Shown here one piece after another: positions 54,960 through 62,892 of a DNA stretch of 62,892 nt. Where the stretch lies: contig CAZNYR010000008.1 of the NCBI GenBank assembly GCA_964577275.1, forward strand, positions 1 to 62,892. Direction: 5' to 3'. How positions within the stretch are numbered: position 1 is the first letter of the stretch; every line of letters begins with the position of its first letter. Both the position numbers and the translations under genes were made by a program. Under the pieces are notes generated by a model. The model was not told the DNA's origin, searched no databases, and saw only the letters and a list, made by a program, of their open reading frames with translations. This stretch comes from UBA2561 sp964577275 (GTDB lineage: Bacteria; Bacteroidota; Bacteroidia; Cytophagales; Thermoflexibacteraceae).

Positions 54960-57872
54960 TTAGTCCTTTTTTTTCCAAGGCAATTTGTCTTTTAGTTTAT
55001 CTACTGCATCATTAATTTTATCTTTTGCCGTGCCTGTGGTGTCGGTCAAAATATCTTGTGCAAAATTGACCGCCGAATCTTTGGCTTTTTCGCCTTCTTC
55101 TTTGAGTTTATTTTGAATATCCTGCCGAATTTGGTCTTTGGTATCGCTTCCCGTGAGTTTGATTTTGGGCGCATGAAATGTCCCTGTGATTCGTAAATCG
55201 AGCTGGATAGTTTCTTGTTCCGATTGATTTCCACCCGTCAATTTATCCAATTCTGAACTCAATTTTTGGGCTTGTAAATTTTTAGGCACGTCTAATTTGA
55301 TGGCAAAATCGGTGCTTTGATCATGTCCCGCCGAACCGACAATTTTGGCATTGTAATCGCCCAATTTGACCTCAAAGGTATCAACCAAAAGTCGCCCTTT
55401 TTCAAATGCTAAATTCAAATCCAAATCCTTCAAACGATACTGATTTAGGTTGGGGATTTTGGTCATTTCTCCGATTTTATTCAGAATCTCAATATCTTGT
55501 AAATCAGCATCTAAGATTTGAAAAATGCCATTCCCAGTCAGAGATTCAGGCAACGGCATCATGTCTGTTCCTAATATTCCTTTGAGCTTAAAATCAGTCG
55601 AAAAAAAGCCTTCTATTTTCTCGGTTATTGGCGCAAAAGTCTGAATCGTATTGAACGTTTTGGCGGACTCTTTGAAGCCTAATTTTTGAATTTGAAAACC
55701 AAAATCAAATTTAGGCGCATCTAAATTTCGAGGGTCGTATGTTCCGTTCAGGGCAAATTCTCCGCCCAGCGTTCCGAACGAAAAATTTTCCAATTTGACC
55801 GTTCCATCCTTAACCAAAATAGCTCCTTTGGCATCATCCAAAGTCATGTTATCGTATAAGATTTGTTTGATTTGTGATTGAAATCGAAAAGCGATGGTTT
55901 TTGGAATTTCGATTACGCTCAAACTTGCCGTGTCGTTCTGGGAACTTTCCTCTTCGGTCATCCATTCGTTTACGTCAAATTTTTGAGAACTAAAGTTCAA
56001 ATTTCCGCTCAAGATGGCGTTTTCTTCCAGCGCATACGCCAAATAATTGCTAATTTCTCCTGATAATCTTACATCACTTTTTCCAAGAAATCCTTGGTAT
56101 GTTTTGAGCAATAATTTTGCAGGAGTAAACGTCAATAATGCCTCATCAATCTTGACGGTATGCGGAACGGCTGCGCCTGTAAATACAAAATTTTTCAAAG
56201 AAATTTCCCCACTTGTTGGCAACTTATCAAAGCGTTGTGCTATGGCATCATTTTGCGTACCTTGGGTATGAATATTGGCTTTCAAAAATCCTTTAATTTC
56301 CATGGAATCCAACGGAAAGGCTTTCGTAACTTTCTCTAAATCAATGCTTCCCATCAAATTAATGGCATAATGAATGTTATCCAAATTATGAAAAGAACCA
56401 TCCATCGTAAAGGGCTGTCCGTCTGCCTCAAGCGATAATTTGGAGAGGTTAATTTGGGTATCGGCGAGTTTGCCAGATGTATTTTTAATGCTTGAAAGTA
56501 GCGTTATTTTTTCGACAGGAATCGGGTAGGCATCTGACTTTACAAAGCCATCCGCGAGGGTCATTTCGGCATCAATTTTAGGTATTGTTCTGTTTAATTC
56601 GTGATAGATTCCGTTCAATTTGAGGTGTAATTCATACATCCCCTTGACCGTCAAGGAATCCATCGGAAAAACTTGCGCCATATCGCCCAAATTGATTTTG
56701 GCATGGACATCGGCATTCATGTCGTAGTGGGTTAATCCTTTGACTCGAAATCGTCCTTTAACGGGATTTTTGCCCAAATTCAAACTAAAATTTTTGATGT
56801 CAGTAACGGTATTTTCTAAGTTTCCATCGGGATTATCAATGACCAAATCGACATGAATTTTATCAACTGCCATCGGCAAATCTGGATACTTAAACATCGC
56901 ATTTTCAGTCTTTAACTTGAGTCGAAAAGCAGGCATTTTGGTATCGCTGAATGTGCCTTTGACAAAGCCATCAAATAGCACTTCGCCTTCACTCTGCAAG
57001 TCGTTCAAATCGGTGGCAAACTCGGCAGGTACTAACGAAAGTAACGTTTTGAAAGGTGTATTTTCAGTCCCAAAATCAATGTCCATTTCGTAGCGGTCAT
57101 CAAACATTTGAAAAAAGCCATCAAAATTAAAGGCAAAATCATTGAGTTTGGCATAATTTTCTTTGAATGTGAATTTAAATTTATCCAAATCCATTTCCAA
57201 ACCCGCATCAATCTCAACTCGTTTATTTGATAAATAATTAATTCCCTCAAAATTCACGTTCAGTTTTTCGGCGGTTGCCTTGCCTTTGAAGTCGAAAATA
57301 TCGCCTATAAATTCGCCTTTTCCGTCATGATTGACTTGATCTAAAAGCATAAAAAATTGCATAGTTTCATCGCTGTACTTTATTTGTGAATTTGTAATAT
57401 TCCAGTATTCAAGATTAACCTTTAGGGCGGAAGGCTCTTGTATTTCGGTCGTGTCTTGCTCGGTAGTTCGGACAATATCATAATTGGCTTGTCCGTCCTT
57501 TAATACCTTGATATTCAGCATCAAATTATCCGCCAAAATGCCTTTGACCTTGATTTGGTCTTCGGCGATGATGCTCCACAAATTGGGGACAATTTCAAAC
57601 GCTTTCACCTGCATCAAGGTATCGTTTTGGAATGCGCCCTCACCGATGATGCCGAAGTCAGAAATCGAAAACGTAACGTTCGGAAAATCAGAGAATAAGT
57701 TAAGATAAAAGTCATCATAAAATACCCGCGCTTTGAGGGTTTGTACCGCTTTTTTGTGGATAGCCATTTTGATTTCGTCAGCATAAATAATGGGGATAAA
57801 AATCAGGGCGAGCATCACAAAATTGGCAAAAATCAAGAAGACAATCAAGGATTTTTTCAGCAAATTTATCAT
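54960..57872 (-). CDS. AsmA-family protein with C-terminal AsmA_2-like region
   Basis: A 970-aa protein with an N-terminal membrane anchor (residues 6-30, IVFLIFANFVMLALIFIPII) and a long periplasmic beta-rich repeat body. AsmA proteins are thought to bridge the inner and outer membranes and carry phospholipids through a hydrophobic groove. Features include RLLVDTFEVKLGDYNAKI and LDLRITGTFHAPKIKLTGSD near the C-terminus, a common AsmA C-terminal pattern. The last 50 residues are Lys-rich with AKDKINDAVDKLKDKLPWKKK, perhaps a charged tail. Upstream gap 57873-58067 holds the divergent promoter region. Confidence 0.85.
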   Translation of the reverse strand: MINLLKKSLIVFLIFANFVMLALIFIPIIYADEIKMAIHKKAVQTLKARVFYDDFYLNLFSDFPNVTFSISDFGIIGEGAFQNDTLMQVKAFEIVPNLWSIIAEDQIKVKGILADNLMLNIKVLKDGQANYDIVRTTEQDTTEIQEPSALKVNLEYWNITNSQIKYSDETMQFFMLLDQVNHDGKGEFIGDIFDFKGKATAEKLNVNFEGINYLSNKRVEIDAGLEMDLDKFKFTFKENYAKLNDFAFNFDGFFQMFDDRYEMDIDFGTENTPFKTLLSLVPAEFATDLNDLQSEGEVLFDGFVKGTFSDTKMPAFRLKLKTENAMFKYPDLPMAVDKIHVDLVIDNPDGNLENTVTDIKNFSLNLGKNPVKGRFRVKGLTHYDMNADVHAKINLGDMAQVFPMDSLTVKGMYELHLKLNGIYHELNRTIPKIDAEMTLADGFVKSDAYPIPVEKITLLSSIKNTSGKLADTQINLSKLSLEADGQPFTMDGSFHNLDNIHYAINLMGSIDLEKVTKAFPLDSMEIKGFLKANIHTQGTQNDAIAQRFDKLPTSGEISLKNFVFTGAAVPHTVKIDEALLTFTPAKLLLKTYQGFLGKSDVRLSGEISNYLAYALEENAILSGNLNFSSQKFDVNEWMTEEESSQNDTASLSVIEIPKTIAFRFQSQIKQILYDNMTLDDAKGAILVKDGTVKLENFSFGTLGGEFALNGTYDPRNLDAPKFDFGFQIQKLGFKESAKTFNTIQTFAPITEKIEGFFSTDFKLKGILGTDMMPLPESLTGNGIFQILDADLQDIEILNKIGEMTKIPNLNQYRLKDLDLNLAFEKGRLLVDTFEVKLGDYNAKIVGSAGHDQSTDFAIKLDVPKNLQAQKLSSELDKLTGGNQSEQETIQLDLRITGTFHAPKIKLTGSDTKDQIRQDIQNKLKEEGEKAKDSAVNFAQDILTDTTGTAKDKINDAVDKLKDKLPWKKKD

Positions 57873-58021
57873 CGGTCAGTTTGGTTTATCATGGTTTGTT
57901 TTGTGAAGTTAGAAAATCTGCTCAAAAAGAAAAAAACTTAGAACTTTATTTTTACTGTTTAAAATACACAAACATTTGGATAAAAATAGAATTAATCACA
58001 AGTATTGCCTTAAAAAATAGC

Positions 58022-58049
58022 TTGATTTTAAATATTTTTTATATTTTTG
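58022..58049 (+). promoter_or_regulatory. Promoter of the 203-aa protein gene
   Basis: TTG (58022-58024), a 17-nt spacer and TATTTTTG (58042-58049), an exact TAnnTTTG, 19 nt before the ATG at 58068. A very short leader of about 12 nt is predicted. Confidence 0.65.
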
Positions 58050-58067
58050 TCAAAAAAAGCTACCAAT

Positions 58068-58679
58068 ATGACCCACATAAAAGATAATATTATTGATTTT
58101 GCAGAGCGTGATTTAATCAAAATTGTTGGCGATGCAGACAAAGAAGGACTTTTGTTTGAGTCCCTAAACGAATTATTGCAAGAAAAAGAAGCGGACGAAA
58201 AACGCATCATTCCATTAGAAAAATCGTTGGTTGATTTTGACAGAGGTTCGCTTCCAGAATTGTACAATAAATATGAAAACAATAAACATTTAATCTCCGA
58301 ACTTAGAAAGACGAAGCCCGAAATTATGCGCGACCGCACGGTATATTATTCGACTTCGCCTGTGCGTAAAGTAACGGATAAACCCTACAAGTTGCAGGCG
58401 GTATATTCGATGTGGATGGCAAATTATGAGTTCCAAATTCAGCGGGACGAACCCGAAGTATATCGGTATAATTGGAAATATCAAACCTCATCAAATGCCC
58501 GAAAAAATATCGGCAAGACACTCACTTTTATTTATTTCAATATTCAAAAAATGCAGGAAGGCTTTGATACTCAGGTAATTAACCGATTTTATGTCGTGCG
58601 TAATTTGAAAGACCCAGAAAAATTACCTGACTTGCTCCGCGAGCGGATTTTTACCAAATTATTTCAGCCTGTATCCTAA
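58068..58679 (+). CDS. Unrecognised 203-aa cytoplasmic protein
   Basis: Starts MTHIKDNIIDFAERDLIKIV; the open frame extends to a TTG at 58047 but the ATG at 58068 sits right after a promoter. An acidic helical N-terminus (to about residue 90) precedes an aromatic-rich core with KVTDKPYKLQAVYSMWMANYE and YRYNWKYQTSSNARKN, then helices ending RERIFTKLFQPVS. No membrane segment, signal peptide or catalytic motif is seen, and I do not recognise the family. It has its own promoter and a strong terminator (58720-58762), so it is a monocistronic gene. Confidence 0.7.
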   Translation: MTHIKDNIIDFAERDLIKIVGDADKEGLLFESLNELLQEKEADEKRIIPLEKSLVDFDRGSLPELYNKYENNKHLISELRKTKPEIMRDRTVYYSTSPVRKVTDKPYKLQAVYSMWMANYEFQIQRDEPEVYRYNWKYQTSSNARKNIGKTLTFIYFNIQKMQEGFDTQVINRFYVVRNLKDPEKLPDLLRERIFTKLFQPVS

Positions 58680-58719
58680 AAGATGGAGGCGTTTCCGTCC
58701 CGAATTTTATGGAAAATAT

Positions 58720-58762
58720 ACTTGTGCCGTTTACTTTGAACCTGTGGCACAAGTTTTTTTTT
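58720..58762 (+). terminator. Strong intrinsic terminator
   Basis: Stem acttgtgcc (58720-58728) / ggcacaagt (58746-58754), followed by nine T. Ends the 203-aa protein transcript. Confidence 0.9.
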
Positions 58763-58779
58763 GAGTATTTTTTGGCAGG

Positions 58780-59172
58780 TCAGGAGGGCATCAAATGAGT
58801 TGATTTTTTTAGTAATTCCTCGCCCCGATTATGCACCGTAAACGTATGATTTTCAGAGCGTAAGCCTTCGGCAATGAGGGTATAAGCTCGGTCATAGTTC
58901 ATCTTTGGACTGCACGTAAAAAAATCGACCGCAGCGTATCGGTATTCAGGCCAAGTGTGGATTGAAAAATGACTTTCCATAATAATAACGACTCCCGATG
59001 CGCCTACGGGCGAAAAAGCGTGAAAATGCGAATCCAGAATAGTTGCGCCCGAAATTTGGGCAGCTTGGTTCAATAATTGTTGCAAAAACGGGGCATCATT
59101 CAGGCGGTCAATCGCACAATCATAATATTCCGCCAGTACGTGCTTGCCTAAGGCATCCTCAAAAGTTTTCAT
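58780..59172 (-). CDS. speD: S-adenosylmethionine decarboxylase proenzyme
   Basis: A 130-aa bacterial class Ib-type SpeD that gives decarboxylated SAM for spermidine synthesis. The autocleavage site is the Ser in ESHFSIHTWPE (chain split before Ser forms the pyruvoyl group); other conserved parts are GKHVLAEYYDCAIDRLND and FFTCSPKM. The size agrees with the short prokaryotic form. speE is not adjacent, so either it is elsewhere or the product feeds another route. Divergent from cysC. Confidence 0.95.
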   Translation of the reverse strand: MKTFEDALGKHVLAEYYDCAIDRLNDAPFLQQLLNQAAQISGATILDSHFHAFSPVGASGVVIIMESHFSIHTWPEYRYAAVDFFTCSPKMNYDRAYTLIAEGLRSENHTFTVHNRGEELLKKSTHLMPS

Positions 59173-59319
59173 GTTTTTAATTTATGTTTAGCATCGTAAC
59201 GAAGATAGAAGCAAATCTGTTTCCGAACGAAAATACAAGCCAAAAGATACCTCTAAATTATTGCAAATATTGAAATAATACCATGATTATCAAAAGGTTA
59301 TGATTTATTAAAAATTTAA

Positions 59320-59351
59320 TTGCACCACCCGCATTTTTTGATGTAATTTTG
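59320..59351 (+). promoter_or_regulatory. Promoter of cysC
   Basis: TTG (59320-59322), a 21-nt spacer and TAATTTTG (59344-59351), an exact TAnnTTTG. Upstream at 59284-59293 is TGATTATCAA, one of the recurrent intergenic palindromes. Together they lie in the 252-nt divergent region with speD. Confidence 0.6.
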
Positions 59352-59424
59352 AAACAAAAAACAAAAATAAAGTTATCGGGTAATCTATACAAGTTTATCG
59401 TTCATCATTAAATTGAAAGACATC

Positions 59425-60021
59425 ATGACAGAAAATATTCATCCCATTTTTGATACGATTCTTCAGAAGGAAGACAAGGAAAAATTGCTCGGACAACAAG
59501 GTGTGGTTGTCTGGATGACAGGGCTTTCGGGGTCGGGCAAAAGTACGCTTGCCAGAGCTTTTGAAAACGAATTGCACACACGAGGCATCCTGACCATGAT
59601 TCTGGATGGGGATAATTTACGAAGCGGTATCAATAATAATTTAACTTTTTCGACCATAGACCGCACCGAAAATACCCGCCGAGCGGCAGAAGTTGCTAAA
59701 TTATTGATGAATACGGGGGTGGTGGCGATTTGCTCACTTATCAGCCCTACTCACGAAGCCCGTGAGCTGGCACGCTCTATTATTGGCGCACCGTATTTTT
59801 ATGAAATTTATGTGAATTGTCCGTTTGAGGAATGCGCCAAACGGGACGTAAAAGGACTTTATCGGAAAGCCCTGAACGGAGAAATTAAGAATTTTACGGG
59901 CTTGGATTCGCCCTTTGAGCCACCCAAAAACCCTTATATCGAGGTCAAAACTCACGAAAACGACCTTGAAACTTGCTTGAATCAAATTCTGGACAAATTA
60001 ATACCTGTGATTTCGGTGTAA
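59425..60021 (+). CDS. cysC: Adenylyl-sulfate kinase
   Basis: A 198-aa APS kinase that phosphorylates adenosine 5'-phosphosulfate to PAPS. The P-loop is GLSGSGKST, substrate segment LDGDNLRSGINNNLTFSTID, then RTENTRRAAEVAKLL and YVNCPFEECAKRD, and GLDSPFEPPKNP for the mobile lid. The ATG at 59425 is used; a TTG four codons earlier (59413) is equally possible. PAPS could serve sulfate reduction or sulfotransfer to envelope sugars; no cysD/N/H or sulfotransferase gene is present in the window, so the purpose is open. Confidence 0.94.
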   Translation: MTENIHPIFDTILQKEDKEKLLGQQGVVVWMTGLSGSGKSTLARAFENELHTRGILTMILDGDNLRSGINNNLTFSTIDRTENTRRAAEVAKLLMNTGVVAICSLISPTHEARELARSIIGAPYFYEIYVNCPFEECAKRDVKGLYRKALNGEIKNFTGLDSPFEPPKNPYIEVKTHENDLETCLNQILDKLIPVISV

Positions 60022-60135
60022 GATTTATAAGAAATTCAGATTAATCTATGGCTAAAATAGCAAAATGTACCAAATCAAAGACGATGCTAAATTCGTTGGT
60101 GGGCGTTTTAATTTAAAATATAAACAATTTCTTAC

Positions 60136-60528
60136 ATGACTACACGCCTCAATATTTCTTCGGAAACAAAATGGGAACAAATCGTGGGCTATTCTCGTGC
60201 GGTACGAATCGGAAATATCGTTGAAATCACAGGAACAGTCGCCGTAAATGAAGATGGAAATCTGGTCGGAGGGCAAGATGCGTATGCACAAACTCAATTT
60301 ATTTTGCAAAAAATCGAAAAATATCTCCAAAAAGCGGGCGCAGAATTAACCGATGTCGTCCGAACTCGGATGTTTGTAACCGATATTTCTCGTTGGCAAG
60401 AATACGGCAAGGCACACGGCGAAGTGTTCGGAGGGATTCGCCCCGTAACTTCGATGATTGAAGTCAAAGCATTGATTGAGCCTTCGTATCTTATTGAAAT
60501 TGAGGCAACTGCAATGCTCGAAATATAA
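60136..60528 (+). CDS. RidA/YjgF-family protein
   Basis: A 130-aa trimer-forming family that typically hydrolyses reactive enamines/imines from PLP enzymes. The residues RAVRIGNIVEITGTVAV near the start and VVRTRMFVTDISRWQEYGKAHGEVF, with the active-site Arg in the early helix-strand region (VVRTR), fit the family; the C-terminal ALIEPSYLIEIEATAML is characteristic. Some members in biosynthetic clusters do other reactions. It sits 126 nt before the flavin oxidoreductase; common regulation is possible but not shown. Confidence 0.9.
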   Translation: MTTRLNISSETKWEQIVGYSRAVRIGNIVEITGTVAVNEDGNLVGGQDAYAQTQFILQKIEKYLQKAGAELTDVVRTRMFVTDISRWQEYGKAHGEVFGGIRPVTSMIEVKALIEPSYLIEIEATAMLEI

Positions 60529-60654
60529 ACGGATATGGTTTGTTCCTATCATTAAAAATCAAATTTTAGGCATGTTTTTACGTTTATTTCGGAGTTCTTT
60601 CTTATTTTGGGCAGATATTTTGTGTTCAAAATTTTATTAAATATTCAGACCATC

Positions 60655-62400
60655 ATGCCCAAAAAAGTAATTATCCTTGGCGGGGGAGTAGCTGGAATGA
60701 CTGCCGCTCACGAACTGATTATGCGAGGATTTGACGTAGAAGTATATGAAAAACAGCCCAAATATGTGGGCGGTAAAGCCCGAAGTGTGGATGTTTATCA
60801 GACGGATAGCCCTGATAAAGAGGCATTTCAGGATATTGCAGATACGGGACAAGCACCCTTAGGCGGTGAGCATGGGTTTCGGTTTTTCCCCGGATTTTAT
60901 CAACACCTTGATGATACGATGCGCCAGATTCCTACGCCAGATGGCAAAACCGTCATTGATAATTTGGTGCAGGTGGATAGGGTTTTGATTACTCGTTTTG
61001 GCGAGCATCCCATCAAAACCATTGTCAATTTTCCGAAAAATTTGCGAGATATTATCACGCTCGTACATTCTGCTTTTACAGCTGATATTGGATTTACAAA
61101 AGAAGATATTAAGCAAATCGAAAATATCTTACATCAGTTATTAACCAGTTCTTATACGCGCCGTATCGAAGAATATGAGCCGATTAGTTGGGTGCAATTC
61201 AGTAAAGCAGACCAAATGAGCGAAGCATACCGCAAATATTTTGCCGAAGTAACGCATACGCTGGTCGCTGCACAAGCCGATAAAATTAGTGCCAAAACCG
61301 CAGGCAATATTCTGTTACAACTGTTGTTGCTGATGGCAAATCCTTCGGCGCAGGCTGACCGAGTTCTGAATCAACCTACCAATCAGGCATGGTTATTTAT
61401 TTGGCGAGATTTTCTGGAATCAAAAGGCGTAAAGTATTTTCATCATCACCAAGTTACTGATTTTCAGTTTGTTAATGGAGAAATTACGGGTGTGGAAGTC
61501 AATGATTTGGGTGAAAAACGAATCGTTACGGGCGATTATTATATTTCTGCCATGCCTGTTGAGCGATTAGCCCAAGTGGTTACGGAGGAGATGAAAAAAT
61601 ACGAATCCCGTTTGGCAACACTCTCAGAATTAGCTAATTATACCGATTGGATGACAGGAATCCAATATTACTTGAATCAAACGGCAAATTTGGTGCATGG
61701 TCATGTGATTCATATTGATGCGCCTTGGGCTTTGACCTCGATTTCACAAATTCAGTTTTGGGAAAATTATCACGTCCAGGAACGTGGCAAGGGAAATATT
61801 CGGGAAATTTTGTCGGTTGATGTGTCTAATTGGGACACAAAAGGCATTTTATTTGATAAAACTGCCAAAGAATGCACCAAAGACGAAATTCGGCAAGAAG
61901 TTTGGGCGCAAATCAAACAAAGTGTTAATGTGGACGGCAAAACTGTCCTGCATGATGATATGATTGAAGCGTGGTATTTGGATAGAGATATTGAACAAAA
62001 TGAGCAAGGGGAATTTGTAAATGCCGAACCTTTGTTGGTTAATGTGGCAGGAACTTGGAATATTCGCCCGGAGGCTTACACACAAATCTCAAATTTCTTT
62101 CTTTCAGGCGATTACGTCCGCACGCATACCGATTTAGCCACGATGGAGGGCGCAAATGAAGCCGCCAAACGAGCCGTTAATGCGATTTTGCAACAAGAAG
62201 GCGCAAACAAAAAGACATATTGTTCGATTCATAATTTGCATGAACCTAATTTTTTGTTGCCTTATCGTTGGTATGACAATTACAGATATAAAAAGGGCTT
62301 GGCTTGGAGTCCCAAAGTCCCGAAATGGGTCGAGATTGCCAGTTGGATGGTGGGAACATTTAATATATTAGGTACAATTTTTAAAAAATGGAGGGTCTAA
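60655..62400 (+). CDS. FAD-dependent amine-oxidase/phytoene-desaturase-like oxidoreductase
   Basis: A 581-aa flavoprotein starting MPKKVIILGGGVAGMTAAHE, a perfect dinucleotide-binding GxGxxG-type fold (GGGVAG). EVYEKQPKYVGGKARS gives the ribose-binding Glu and GG-motif, and GGEHGFRFFPGFYQHLDDTM is the substrate-side signature of the large phytoene desaturase/hydroxysqualene dehydroxylase-like group. The end, FFLSGDYVRTHTDLATMEGANEA, carries the C-terminal FAD motif. Substrate unknown; carotenoid, squalene or prenylated compounds are typical for relatives. The next gene starts 4 nt later and looks like a terpene cyclase, supporting a terpenoid substrate (inference). ATG at 60655 chosen over TTG at 60607 as it begins the Rossmann fold. 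Confidence 0.87.
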   Translation: MPKKVIILGGGVAGMTAAHELIMRGFDVEVYEKQPKYVGGKARSVDVYQTDSPDKEAFQDIADTGQAPLGGEHGFRFFPGFYQHLDDTMRQIPTPDGKTVIDNLVQVDRVLITRFGEHPIKTIVNFPKNLRDIITLVHSAFTADIGFTKEDIKQIENILHQLLTSSYTRRIEEYEPISWVQFSKADQMSEAYRKYFAEVTHTLVAAQADKISAKTAGNILLQLLLLMANPSAQADRVLNQPTNQAWLFIWRDFLESKGVKYFHHHQVTDFQFVNGEITGVEVNDLGEKRIVTGDYYISAMPVERLAQVVTEEMKKYESRLATLSELANYTDWMTGIQYYLNQTANLVHGHVIHIDAPWALTSISQIQFWENYHVQERGKGNIREILSVDVSNWDTKGILFDKTAKECTKDEIRQEVWAQIKQSVNVDGKTVLHDDMIEAWYLDRDIEQNEQGEFVNAEPLLVNVAGTWNIRPEAYTQISNFFLSGDYVRTHTDLATMEGANEAAKRAVNAILQQEGANKKTYCSIHNLHEPNFLLPYRWYDNYRYKKGLAWSPKVPKWVEIASWMVGTFNILGTIFKKWRV

Positions 62401-62404
62401 AATT

Positions 62405-62892
62405 ATGGATTGGTTCAATTTAGTAGATTATACGATTTCAGAGCATATTATTTTTGCTTCGGGATGCTTACTGTGGTTTGTAGTTTATGGAATTACCATC
62501 AAAAATATTTATCAGCATCAGTTTTGTGAAATTCCACCCATTACTGTCGGAGCAAATATTACGTGGGAATTTCTCAAGGGATTTATTTTCTTGACTGATA
62601 TGGGTAAGTTTTATCAGATTGCGTATGCAGGCTGGTTTTTCTTGGATTTATACATTACATACGGCGCATTTCGTTATGGTTATAAATTAGTTGCCGAGCC
62701 GATTCGACCATTTTTCAGGCTGATTATGGTTTTTAACGTAATATCTTGGTTCGTGGCGCAATATTTTTTCATGAAAATGGGATATGACGATGTGGTTGGT
62801 GCTTTTTCTGCATTTATTATCAACATCGTGATTTCGGCGATGTATGTTTCGATTATCCTGACGACAAAATATGTTGCGTATTTTTCTAAAAC
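62405..62892 (+). CDS. Polytopic membrane protein resembling Pyr4/PaxB-type terpene cyclases (3' partial)
   Basis: ATG at 62405, open to the window end (162 codons seen). It has at least five hydrophobic segments. Between the second and third are VGANITWEFLKGFIFL (Glu at residue 55) and YAGWFFLDLYITYGAFRYG (Asp at 81). Fungal Pyr4/PaxB-type membrane terpene cyclases carry an NxxWE motif in the same place (Glu63 in Pyr4) and an Asp-containing W..LD... segment right after it. The resemblance is from memory of those motifs and is not confirmed. A general membrane protein of unknown function is the alternative. It follows the flavoenzyme gene by 4 nt, so the two are one operon. Confidence 0.55.
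   Translation, partial: MDWFNLVDYTISEHIIFASGCLLWFVVYGITIKNIYQHQFCEIPPITVGANITWEFLKGFIFLTDMGKFYQIAYAGWFFLDLYITYGAFRYGYKLVAEPIRPFFRLIMVFNVISWFVAQYFFMKMGYDDVVGAFSAFIINIVISAMYVSIILTTKYVAYFSK

Noticed and set aside
1..62892. tRNA, rRNA, transposase or prophage genes
   Set aside because: None were recognised on either strand by eye; a covariance-model search (tRNAscan-SE, Infernal) would be decisive.

Overview
The window looks like a piece of a Bacteroidota chromosome, most likely order Cytophagales. The evidence is an AT-rich sequence with almost no Shine-Dalgarno sites, repeated matches to the Bacteroidota promoter consensus (TTTG / TAnnTTTG), a Bacteroidota-type division and cell-wall (dcw) cluster, and families typical of the phylum: SiaC, PAS-SpoIIE phosphatase, FtsL-like protein, large secreted beta-barrel proteins and DAP-type MurE. 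No rRNA, tRNA, CRISPR array, transposase or prophage gene was seen. Two 10-N assembly gaps (3854-3863 and 40252-40261) each interrupt a gene.

Layout. 1-6.7 kb: a PAS sensor with a histidine-kinase-like phosphoacceptor region but no ATPase domain (cut by the window start), an overlapping CheY-like regulator, an IscA-like protein, an alpha/beta hydrolase, an acyl-CoA-synthetase-like enzyme and RNase G/E. 6.7-13.9 kb: a secreted protein, a Na+-coupled NSS transporter, a 1174-aa outer-membrane protein and divergent anmK. 13.9-28.3 kb (minus strand): the dcw cluster, read mraZ, rsmH, ftsL, ftsI, two small membrane proteins, murE, mraY, a 69-aa membrane protein, ftsW, murG, ftsQ, ftsA, ftsZ. murD and murC are absent from their usual slots. 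Upstream of mraZ lie four 10-bp-spaced repeats that look like an MraZ operator, and a nested palindrome/14-bp repeat array.

28.7-40.6 kb: a PfkB sugar kinase, an atypical pyruvate kinase-like protein, a CPBP membrane protease homologue, uppS, a 1009-aa PilJ-like/PAS/SpoIIE phosphatase, ComEC, a 54-aa ORF with its own promoter and terminator, and a glycine-rich stress-type protein. 40.8-48.4 kb: PrkA kinase, RdgB, Hsp20, LipB, CorA, ScpA, a small secreted protein, a SpoIIAA-like protein and SiaC. The SpoIIE phosphatase and SiaC suggest a partner-switching regulatory circuit whose parts are scattered.

48.7-53.4 kb: an apparent operon of a TetR regulator, a LolA-like outer-membrane sorting protein, two FtsX-type permeases and an ABC ATPase, probably an envelope lipid or lipoprotein exporter. 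53.5-62.9 kb: a secreted Ig-repeat protein, an AsmA-like protein, an unrecognised 203-aa protein, SpeD, CysC, a RidA-family protein, and a flavin oxidoreductase followed after 4 nt by a membrane protein (cut by the window end) that resembles Pyr4/PaxB-type transmembrane terpene cyclases. That last pair is the best candidate for an undescribed pathway. The dcw findings (missing ligases, murE without a normal start codon, MraZ operator) are the other main points of interest.
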